From Edaphochlamys debaryana (taxonomy: Eukaryota; Chlorophyta; Chlorophyceae; Chlamydomonadales): DNA of 64,000 bases. The stretch spans positions 496,001 to 560,000 of the forward strand of contig JAEHOE010000051.1 of NCBI GenBank assembly GCA_016858145.1. Direction: 5' to 3'. Of this stretch, positions 33,440 through 43,225 are shown piece by piece. Numbering within the stretch: position 1 is the stretch's first letter; every line of letters starts with the position of its first letter. Both the position numbers and the translations under genes were made by a program. The notes beneath the pieces were generated by a model. The model saw only the letters and a list, made by a program, of their open reading frames with translations. It had not been told where the DNA came from and did not search any database.

Positions 33440-36400
33440 TCACTCTCCGCCCCCGCTCTGCGCCGCGCGCACCGCCGCCGCCATCGCCCCGCAGTCACCC
33501 TTGTGGCCCTCCCGCCAGTGCGCCCGCTGGCAGCCCGGCCCGCAGTACCGCACCGCCTTGCAGCCGCCGCACTGCCGAAGCTCCAGAGCCGCCTCGCTGC
33601 GGCCCCCAAATGTGGCGCAGCCGGGGAAGCCGCACACGCGTAGCTTGGCAACCACCCTGCCCTCCGGCGGCACCGGCAGGGGCGGCGGCAGCGGCGCCGA
33701 CAGACCGCCGCCGCCAGGGTCGTCCCGCCGCCCCATCTGAGGCGTGGGCGTGAACCCAGGCGCAACCTCTAGCAGGAGAATCTTGTCGATCGCCTGAGCG
33801 CACCCTGTGATCTCAGGATCAGCCGAACGCATGCCCTCGCGCCAGATCTCCGCCAGGCAGCCCGCCTCCGCCGCACCCTCCTCCTCGTGCACAGCCGCCG
33901 CCGCACCCTCCTCCGCCTGCCCTGCCGCCCCCGACATCGGGTGGCCTCCGCCAGCACTTTGGCTTTCGCCAGCGGCAGCGGTTGCGCTGGCGGGCCGCAG
34001 CCACCGCCGGACGCGGGCGCCGAGCGAGGAGTGGGACGCCAGTCGCGCCAGCGCCACCACCAGGTTAGTCTGCAGCTTGGCATCCTCTCCCTCCAGGCCC
34101 TGGGCCTGGGCCCGGGCCTGGCCGCCCGGGCCCGGGCCTGAGCGGTTGGCCGTTAGCAGCTTGCAGGCGGCCGCGATGAGGCGGTGCGGCTGGCAGGCCA
34201 GCAGCCGAGCGTCGACCGTGCCGCCACTGCCACTGGCCGAGCGAGCAGCGGCCAGGTCCCCCACATGGTTGACGCAGTCGCACAGGAGCGCACAAGACAT
34301 GTCTCGAGCGGCCTCGAACGTGCGGCGCGCTGCGGGGTCGGCCGGCGGGGTCAAGGCGGCGGCGTCTGCTGCCACCCGCGCCGCCAGCTGCGCTGCCGCT
34401 TGGAAGAAGAACTCCTCCAGGTCTGCAGACAGCTGCTGACCCGCGCCGGCGGAGGCGGAGGCGGCGGCGGCGGCGGCAGCTGTGGAAGCGCCGGATGTGG
34501 AGGCTCCGGTGGCGTGGGGGATGGCGGGCTTGGGGACGGAGCCGTACCTGCGAGCCGTCAGCTCGCGCGACAACAGCTGAGCGCAGACGCGCAGGGCAGC
34601 CGCAAGCCCGACCGGGCCCGAGCTGACCGGCCCCAGCAGGTACTGGCAGCTGCGCGCCCCCGGGGAGCCCCCACCCGCGCCTGCACCCCTGACCGTGTCC
34701 CCAACCGCGTCCGCGCCCGTGGCCGCCGCTGCCGCCTCCACCTCGAGCCCCCGTGCCAGGAGTGACGCGCGCTTGGCGAGTGAGATGACCACGCCACCCG
34801 CCTCGCCCAGTGCGGGCTTGTTGGTGCCGACCGTGCCGCTTGTGCCGCCAGGTGCTGAGGCCGTTGCGGCGGTGGTTGTGGTGGTGGTGGTGATGGACAG
34901 GGGGACCTTCTGATGAAGGGCGGTGACGACGCGGAGGGGCAGCTCAGCGAGGCAGGTGGCCAGCAGCCGGTCTCGATCCGAAGCCCCGGCTTCCGCAGCG
35001 CGGTCTTCCGAAACATGCAGGAGAGGGGAAAGGGGGGGGCGCGGGGGTCTTAGCAAGCCGAACTACACACAGCAAGCGCAGCACGAGCACATAAACGCTG
35101 ACGTCACATGCCGTACGCGCCTGCCCCCACGCACCGGTGCACGAGAACGTGAAGCGCACGGCGTGTTCCAGGCTGGCCCCCAGACCTGCGCGGCGCATGC
35201 AGGTGGGGGACGGCGGCGTCCTTGGCACTGCTGCCCACAGCAGCCACGCCACCTGCGTTCGCAATCAAGTTTGCCATAACAATTCCTTGTAAGGCAGGGC
35301 CAGGGACACGTGGAAAGCAGCGGTACCGGTTTGAAGGTGCCCTCAACGAACGCTAGCTTGCGCTCACCTGCTGCTCCACGGCTGGCCGCCGCCGCCGGGG
35401 GGCGCAGCATGGCGCTGACCACGGTGCCCAGGCACTTGCATGCCACGCCCGCAGCTCGCGCGACGCCCCGAATGGCGCCCTCGTCCGCCTCCTGCAGCCA
35501 CACATATAGCAGGCCAAGCAAGGGGCGCTAGTCAGTCAAGTTGTCAGATTGCAAGTCAGTCATAGTACAATCGTAGTCATGTCAATACATGGCGTGCACA
35601 TCAGACAGCGGTACGACATGAAGCCGCGCATAGCACTACATACAGGGCCGAAAGCGTGTGTGTTGGAAGGCGGGAGTAGTGTTCACTACCCACCGCGAGC
35701 TGGCGGGGCTTGGCATGCGCCGCCTCCAGTACCTCCAGCGCCGCCGCCAGCACCCAGGCGCATGACTCGGCCCAGTACGGCAGCTCCTCCGGGATCCAGG
35801 GGCGCCGTACAGGCTCGTACGGCAGGAACATGTCCATGTGGCCCTGGGGTTAGGGGCAGGGGGCGGTTGAAGCTGAGTGGGGCGTGTGTGGGGAACGTGG
35901 CGGATCCGCAGTGGTGGGATGGATGAAGCGGCGGGCAGAGCAGAGCGGCATCAAGTCCCAAGCCCGGCACCCGGCATGCGACGTGTGCCAATGCATCCGA
36001 CAGGCACCAGGCCCTAGGCATGCGGGGTGGCAGCGCAGGCCCGGCACCACCCGGCACCAGGCACCAGGCATGAGACACTGTGGTCATGCACCTGATGCTG
36101 TGAGAAGCACCGCATTTGCGCCGCTCGGTACACGCCGCCCAGGCCCTGGCCTCGGCAGAGCCGGCACAGGGCCTCGGCGGTGCGCGCCGCCGCCTTTGCC
36201 AGCTGCAGCCCCGGGGGTACCCCACGCTCTGGCGGCAGGCTTGCGAAGTCAGGAATGCTGATGCAGTCACGCAGAGACCATTGGCACATGCCTAGCGCCC
36301 CGAACATGATGTTGTGGTGGTGCTCCCAGAGCAAGGGATTGTCGGCGGCGCTTCTTTCGCTGCTGCCTCCGCCTCCGCCGCTGCCGCCGGCCCTGCCGCC

Positions 36401-37510
36401 GCCTCCGCCTCCGCCCCTGCCGCCGCCTCCGCCTCCGCCCCTGCTGCCGCCGGCACCGCCGCCCCTGCTGCCGGCGGCATCGCTCCCGCGGCTGCCGCCG
36501 GTACCGCCGCCTCGGCTGCTGCCGCCGCCGCGGCTGCTACTACCGCTGCCGCTACCGCCCCCGCCGCCGCGGCTGCTGCCGCCGGCCGCCTCTTGCGGTG
36601 TGGTCCCGGCTGGCCCCATCCCCGCCTGGTCCCACAGCGTCCGCAGCATGGCTAGCCGCAGGGCCGCCACGTGGGGATGGGCGAGGGCAGCGCACAGGGC
36701 CCTCTCCGCGTCCGTACCGTGAAGGGCCAGCCCCACATGGATCAGCGCGTTCAGGGATCGGCCGAACTGCCACGCGCCGGATTGGCCCCGGTCCATCGCC
36801 CCCCCGTCCACCGCCCAGGCCCCGCCGCCGGCGCCGCCGCTCTCCTGCCCCGGCAGTAGCACGAAGTCCGGCCCCGGGGTGACCAGAATGGCCCTCGCTA
36901 CGGCCCCGAGCAGTCCCGAGCCCTCCAGAGCGTGCACTAGCTGAAACACAAGGAGTGGAAGCGGGTCGCCGGCGGGGGTTTCCCGTCCGGCGTCGTCTAG
37001 GGTTATGGCGCCGCGATCCGGGCAGATGCCGGTGTTGGGTCGGGCCGCCCGCATGCGGCCTTGGAGCAGAGAGGCGATGAGGCGGAGGTTGTCGCTGGCA
37101 GCGCCCGCCACGAGCGTGCAGCCGCCCAAGGTGTATGCCGGGTCGAGATCCGCCGTACGCTCGACGAGATCCGCCATGGCGGCCGCCGCCCGGGCGACGG
37201 CGGTCAGGAATCCAGGATCCAGAAAGGCGGCGCCGTACCGTTCCATGAGGGCCCAGTCCTCAAGCTTGTTCAGGCGGCCGAAGGGCTGCAGGCAGTGCGT
37301 CAGGGCCCCCGCGGCCGCATGGCAGGTGCTGCAGGCGCGGTTGACGTGCTGGAGGCTGGCGCCGGGGCTGCAAGCAGCTGCGGCGAGGTCGGGCAGGGCG
37401 GTGAGGTGGCGCAGGACCCAGGCCGCGACACCGGCGTCGGAGCAGGCGGCCAGCTGCGCTTTGCACGCGTCCGCCGGAGTTGAGCTCCTTGTCCACGGCC
37501 TCCTTCGCAT
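33440..37510 (-). CDS. MYND-type zinc finger protein 2
   Basis: Four exons: 37510-36092, 35843-35694, 35491-35368, 35004-33440; phases 0, 0 and 1 agree, giving 1,085 residues and an intact frame. The C-terminus is a complete MYND finger: VCGFPGC, then QCGGCKAVRYC, GPGCQRAHW and GHKGDC, followed by a short tail. Upstream are long Ala/Leu-rich helices like those of the other two MYND proteins; LLATCLAELPLRVVTALHQK is one. Exon 1 carries a striking low-complexity tract (minus-strand coding of 36350-36600) of Gly/Arg/Ser with many RGG triplets, which in other proteins often bind RNA or drive condensation; that is inference. The acceptor of the last exon (GAAG) is weak but is the one that keeps phase. 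The start at 37510 opens the frame, but another frame just upstream (ATG near 37524, AWLDAKEAVDKELN) also looks coding, so the N-terminus is uncertain. A weak TATA-like TTTATAT lies near 37594. Confidence 0.8.
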
Positions 37511-38457
37511 CTAGCCATGCCATGGTACTGCGGGAGAACGAGACTGGAATGTAGGCCTTCGCAAGCAGGCTCGCGACGATTCGGCGGTTTGCGCATATAA
37601 ACATTCCGCAATGCGCACCGGTCTTGAAGCTCGCTGACGCTTGGATCGGAGCGCCGGCCTCTTGGGGCCTCGTAGAGCGCGATAAGGGCATCCGAGCGCT
37701 CCATAAAGGTGCGCCACCGCCCCTTCAGCATCGCCATGTCGACAGCTCCGGCCGCGCGCGCCGACTAGGCAGGCGACCGTATCAAGCAACTCCTACTGTC
37801 GTGAAGGAGGTGATGTCGCTGGTTTACAGGACTGGAGCAGAGCTGGCGAGGTCGACCTCGGCGACCTCGGTATTGGTACTGGCGGGATCTGGGCAGCGAG
37901 CAGCGAGGGACGATTGGAAGAGAATGTAGCGAAAGTCAGCTCGCTACACGTGAGGCTGCACAACATGCCCCACCGGCAATGGGCAAGGCAGAAGTCCCCT
38001 CTCGGAATGAGCGTCTAGGAGTGGAGCGTGCTCAGCAGTGCCGACCGCGGGAAACCCCCTCCGCCCCGCGCCTCAACGTGCTGTGGGGCACCGCTCCTAG
38101 CAGCCCCGGCCATGCCCGAAGCCGCTCAGCCGCTCAACACTCCATTCGCCGCCACCACATATCCACCTCGCTCTCCGCGGCCCTTCTTCCCAACCCGCAT
38201 CCGCTCCCTCGGCAGCCACTCGGCTCGAGCTGGGTGCTGCCCCAGAGCTGCAACGGCCCCTCTCCGTGTGCCCCGCCCTCCGACGCTCCTGCGGCCCTCC
38301 AAGCCCCTGCTGCGCCCGCCGCCACCGCTGCCATAGCCTCCGCATCCGGGCTCCAGGTGACGTGACGCCACTGCCTCACGACCGCCACAAGCCGCTGCCG
38401 CTCCCTCCTCCGTTCCTTCCGGCGCCCTCGCCGCCCCGCCTCCGCCTCCGCCGCCGC
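37511..38457. other. Region between MYND protein 2 and the sirtuin
   Basis: Both flanking genes are on the minus strand, so this should hold the 5' region of the MYND gene and the 3' UTR of the sirtuin gene. TTACA near 37822 (TGTAA on the minus strand) is a possible poly(A) signal, about 630 bases past the sirtuin stop. A GGCGAGGTCGACCTCGGCGACCTCGG-like short repeat is near 37845. No other gene supported. Confidence 0.4.
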
Positions 38458-41400
38458 TCACCCGTCGCTGCCGCTGCCGCTTGCCCCATCCACGCCCGCC
38501 TCCGCCGCCGCCCCTGCTGCCTCCGCCGCGCCTGCCGCCGCTCGCTGGGAGTTGCGCGAGAGGCGCTGCGACTGGCGCGTGGGCGCCGGCGCGGGGGAGG
38601 GCTCCTTCTTGGCCTTCTTGGCGGGGGGCTCCGGTACGACCACGGGCGGGGGGGCGGCCAGGAAGGCGGCAACGACCTGGAGGGTTTAGGGCGGAGGGGA
38701 CAGAGGGGAAGGGAAGGGAGTAGGGCTCGGAAGTAGGGTGAAGGGAATGGAGGGTGGCAGAACGCGATGTGGGTTGGGCGCTGCATCGTAGCCATGCCAG
38801 AACGGCTGGCCCCGTGACCCCAGCCGCGCGAAGCAAGGCCCCCCTCCCGTCGCCCCACAACGGCCTACGGTATCTGCTCACCGCTTCGGGGTCGTACTTG
38901 GCCTCCTGGCTCACGAAGCGGTGCGTGACGGGCAGGAAGCCGGGGGGCGGGGGCGGGCCGGCGGGGGCGGGGGCACCGGCGGCCGACGTCCCCGGCTCGG
39001 GACCAAGGCTCTGCGCCCCCGCCGCCCCGTCCGCCGCCATAGCGTCACCGTTGGCAGCGGCCGGCGTTGCTTCCCGAACCTTTGCTTCCCCCTTCGCCCC
39101 TGCCATTGCCCCCGCTCTCCCCTGCGCCTCCGCCGCTGCGGCCTGCGCCGCCCCCAGCGCCGCCAGATCCACCACGTGACTAAGCGTCACGTCCCGTTTG
39201 TCCGCGTCAGCCCACCGGACAAGCCGGAGACGAAGAGTCACCCTCGCGGCCCGCAGCCCGTACGGCAACCCCGGGAAGGTGGCCACGTAGGCCCCAGGAG
39301 ATCCAGTGAGGGGCCCAACCGCTGCCGGCCGCCACGGTGCTGCTGGATCCGGTCCACGGCCGCTGCTGCTGGCGGCGCCGCCAGATCCAGATCGATCCGC
39401 AGCACCAGATCCTGCCGTACCCGGCTCCATCTTGATCCCGGCCAGGTGATCCGCCTCGGCCTTGATTGCTGCCTCGCCCTCGCCGTCGCCCTCCCCCTCC
39501 ACCTTCACCCGTGCCGGCCCTGCCTCCGCCTCCGCCGCCTCCACCTCCGCCACCACGCTCTCCAGGATGGGGACGGGGCACTCGCGGCCGTGCACGGAGC
39601 GCAGTGTGACGGTCAGCGCCCGACCCCCTTGGGCCCCGCTGGGCCCCGCCGCTGCGCTGCCTGGGCCTGGGCTGGGCCCGGGGCTCAGGCGGTGCTCCAC
39701 AAGGAGAGATTCTGACCGCACGTACGGCGGCACCTGCATGGGAGCAAGGGAACCAAGGCGGGCACAGGCTCAAGGCGGTTCAAACAGCTCCCTCAGGCCC
39801 CTACCAGGCCACCCCCACCTGCAGCCCCTCCTTCCCCGCCCTCCGAGACCCCTTCAGGCCCGGTCGTATAGCTCACGGCAGGAGGGTACCAGAGTGCCCT
39901 CTCCTCCCCTCTCCAGCCCCCCCACCCCCCGCCTGCAGCCATTCAGCCCTGACCTGCAGCCTTCCTCCTCCATCCCCTCGTCCTCCTCCTCCCCCTCCTC
40001 CTTCCCCTCCACACACACCCCAACCCCACCTGCAGCCCCAGCTCCGTCGCCAGCAGCGCCTCAGCCCCCCGCTCGTGCCCAGGCCCCCACCTGCAGCCCG
40101 CAGCTCTCTGCCCGCCCCCTACCTCTTTTCCCCCCCATCCCTCAAGCCCCCCCCCCAAGCGCCCCCCCCCCCCCACCTGCAGCCCCAGCTCCCCCGCCAG
40201 CAGCGCCATGGCCAGGTCCACGCGGCAGCGCAGCAGCAGGTCGGCCCTGCGGTCCTTGGGCGTCTTCTGCAGGTTCACGATCACCATCTTGCCGCCTGCG
40301 TTAGAGGGGGGGAGAGAGGGATGTGGGTTCGAGAGTTCCCCGAGTGAGCACCGCATGCCCTGCCTAGCCCGCATGTCCCCCACTTTCGGTTTCCAGACCC
40401 CCCTCACCCCGAGCCCTCACCCTCGTCGTGCGTGAGTACGGGGATCTCGTTGGCGGGCTGGATCTGGAGCGAGGTGCCCAGAACCAGGGCCACACCCTAG
40501 GGGGGAGGGGGAAGGGGTGGGAAGGGGGAGGGGTGGGGAAGGGGGGGTTGAGGCAGGAGGGGTTGCGCGGGGGCCGGCTGCCACCTCACCAAGCCCTTAA
40601 GCCCTCAGCAACCCCCTCTCCCCTTCCCCACTCCCAGCAACGCCACCAGCGGCCGCCCCCGCCGCCTGCCAGCCCCACACAGGCGTCTTCGTTTAGCAGC
40701 TCCAGTCCCCAAGCTGACCCCCCTTCCTTCCCCTCGCCCCCTCCCCCTTCCCTCCCCCTTCCTCCCCCTCGCCGCCTCCCTCACCGCCCCAACCACCCCC
40801 CCTCACCGCCCCCTCCGCCGCCTCCACCGCCGCCTCCAGCTCGTCCTCCGGCAGCGCCGTGTCCCAGTCCAGGATGTTGTCCACCAGGGGGGCGCCGCAG
40901 CCGGGGGCGGGGCAGACGCGGCCGGTCTGACGGAAGTTGACCTGGGCGGGAGCGGGTGTGGAGGGGGGCGAGGGGGTGTGGGGGCGAGGTGGCGGTGCTG
41001 CAAGGCAGAAGGCGCAAGGCGCAGGAGACCAGGTGCCGAGAGCAAGGTGCGTCACGTGATCATGGTATACGGCACGCGCCGTACCGTCTCCATCTGGAAG
41101 TCCCGGGAGTACTCCGTACGGCAGGCGGTGCAGCGCTCCGCGAAGCAGTTGCCGTGCAGCTCCGCCAGCTGCTGACGTGGCACCCCGGAGCGCAGGTGCA
41201 GGCCGTCCACGTTCTGAGGGGTGGGGTTGGGGAGGAAGGTATGAGGTGTGTGTGTGTGTGTGGTTGTGTGTGTACTGTAGCGTGCAGTGGGGGGGGACTG
41301 GACTGGAAGCACGAGCGCGACAGGAGGCACGCGGGCGGCTGGCCCGGGTGGCTGGCTAGGTCGAAGGTGGTCGGGAGGGGGTCGAGCAGGATCCCGAGTG

Positions 41401-42203
41401 GGCATCCGTACTCCCTACCCTACCCAACCTCCCACGTGCCGACTGACCTGGGAGCAGACGTAGGGAGCCTTCCCTGACAGGACCAGGGCGGCAATGACCT
41501 GGGGGCGCGGGGGGGGGGGGTGAGTTCAAGAGCGCACACAAGGCATGGTGGTGCAGGGCGCGCAAAAGAGAAGAGCGCGGTTGAGTCTCAGAGGTGGATA
41601 GAGGTGCGGCACGAGTCCCATCTGGCATCCCAGTGACACAGGGTGCGAGGCTGCCCGACGCCTTGAGGTGAGGATGGGCGGACAGATGGGGCGCTTACCA
41701 TGTGCGTGAAGCTGGGCTTTGCGTACTCAAAGGGCGTGAAGTCCGAGGGGATGGGCAGCTTCTTCTTACGCAGCGTCCAGATGCCATTCGGGCCGCTGGG
41801 TTGTGGGGAACAGCGGGTCACGGGTTTAGAGGGATGGCAGCAGGGTTCAGAGGGCTTGCGCGTGCCCCGGGGTACCCACATCCCCAGGGCTGGCTCGGCC
41901 CCGAGTCCGCCCGCTAGGCCCCACCGGAAGTCCGGGATGCCGCAGGACGTGGATATGCCCGCCCCCGTAAAGATGAACACCTTGTCGGTGTCCTTTATCT
42001 GCGGCCATCAGCGAGCCATGCACGAGGTCAATTGCTGCCGTGGGCCGCTTGTTCCAGCGTGCGCTACAATGCTTACGTACCCATTGTGCAAGCGTCTGTA
42101 TGCCGGCCTTGATGTCCTCAAAACTCTGGTGGTACTCCTGCGCGCCGAGCTGTCCGCCGAGGTTCTTCCGCTGCTTCAAGCGGTCCGCATATCCCAGCGA
42201 CAT
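38458..42203 (-). CDS. SIRT6/SIRT7-type NAD-dependent protein deacylase
   Basis: Ten exons with consistent phases: 42203-42081, 41998-41925, 41795-41699, 41498-41448, 41213-41085, 40941-40807, 40496-40421, 40295-40177, 39733-38882, 38676-38458; 624 residues. The sirtuin core spans residues about 1-270. N-terminus [10 protein letters not shown] resembles SIRT6. Next come the NAD-binding [20 protein letters not shown], then [11 protein letters not shown], the catalytic [10 protein letters not shown] and ELHGN, zinc-binding CTAC and CPAPGC, and [10 protein letters not shown] with [11 protein letters not shown]. These are the class IV sirtuin hallmarks. It should remove acyl groups from lysines using NAD, probably on chromatin. 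The C-terminal 350 residues are extra: a long Ala/Glu/Gly-rich region holding acidic [12 protein letters not shown], and a basic cluster [10 protein letters not shown] that looks like a nuclear localisation signal. SIRT6 is about 355 residues, so this protein is nearly twice as long. Intron 8 holds copies of the exon 8 end. Confidence 0.92.
40020..40120 (-). repeat. Copies of sirtuin exon 8 donor edge in the following intron
   Basis: The exon edge at 40175 onward (CACCTGCAGCCCCAGCTCCC, then CGCCAGCAGCGCC) recurs near 40028 with two changes (CCCCAGCTCCGTCGCCAGCAGC) and again, more decayed, near 40089 (CACCTGCAGCCCGCAGCTC). Further short CTGCAGCC copies occur up to 39817. Each close copy includes the donor site. 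Confidence 0.8.
41246..41273. repeat. GT microsatellite
   Basis: A (GT)n run of about 28 bases with one interruption (GGTT) lies in the sirtuin intron between the exons at 41448-41498 and 41085-41213. Confidence 0.85.
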
Positions 42204-43225
42204 GAGCCGTTGCCGAACAGTGAAAGTGACTATTCAGAGGCTGCAAGAGCGAAAACAACCGAGCAATGCGGCTTGCGATTCTATGGCAGTATGTCGTTGC
42301 TCGAGCTCTGGTCGGCGCTGGCCATGTATGGTACGCACTTGAGTTCGGGCCAAAGGCGTCCGCGGCCTGAGAGACAGCCGGGCGTGCTGTCCTTGCAACG
42401 TGTGCATTGTACGGCGCCGTACTGTACTGCATGCTGCGCCTGATCGGGTCAGCTTTGCATGATGCAGGTTGCCGGCGTCGGCAGGTCTAGATGGGTCGGA
42501 TGCCGCACTTGAGGGGCGTGGGGGTGTGGGCAACTGCAAGTACGCGTGTCACCGACCGTCCGCACTCCCCTTGCCTCCCCTAGACGAATTGTGCATGGTA
42601 CCAGGGAGAGGTACAGCGCCGTACGGTACTATCCAGGGAACACCTTGAACCATTCCCTCAGCCTGCATGCTGTGCCTCCCTTTGCAGAGAGGGGTTGCAA
42701 AGGGTAGGGGCGAGGGGCAGGTGGCCACGTGTGTGTATGTCTGGTGCGGCGCCACGGCCGACCCCTCGGGCACCACGTTCTGCCTGCCCACGGGGCTGGG
42801 CTTGGGGTTGGGGGCATCTCAATGGGGGGCGCTGGGATGCGGTGGTTGCTCCACCGCAACCCAGGCTAGGCGGCGTGCCAGGGCCGTTGGGGCAGTCGTA
42901 GGCAGTCCCCCAGAGCTCCCCTAGCCTGCAGGCAACCGCCCTCCCCTCTGTCCTCCCATCCCCCGTCTACACCCAGCGAAAAGCGATAGGAGATGCTCTG
43001 ACCCCTGACGCCCTGAGGCGAGACGCGAGAGCAGACAATTGAGGAGGTGTTCATGCAACATGTGTGCGTGCGGAACGCTCGGGACGCGGACTCTTAAGCA
43101 AACACACAACCATCAAACAATAAGCATACAGCAGAACAACAGGCGCTGAGCTGTGCGAAGCTGTCTGCTCCCTCTTCGTCCATTTTGCGCTGCACTTTGC
43201 GCCTTCCTGGCGAGGCCTCTACTGT
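42204..43225. promoter_or_regulatory. Divergent intergenic region, probable promoters
   Basis: The sirtuin (minus) and MYND protein 3 (plus) start on either side of this 1 kb stretch. No coding sequence is supported. It is somewhat less GC-rich toward 43090-43140. No TATA box is clear. GTACGGCG-type motifs recur near 42411 and 42619. Confidence 0.45.

Noticed and set aside
33807..34765. Plus-strand open frames of 190-210 codons
   Set aside because: Antisense to the last exon of MYND protein 2; no family motif and no splice support.
37500..37691. Upstream N-terminal extension of MYND protein 2 (frame starting near 37691)
   Set aside because: It reads AWLDAKEAVDKELN plausibly but would need a frame change with no intron; kept only as a note on the start.
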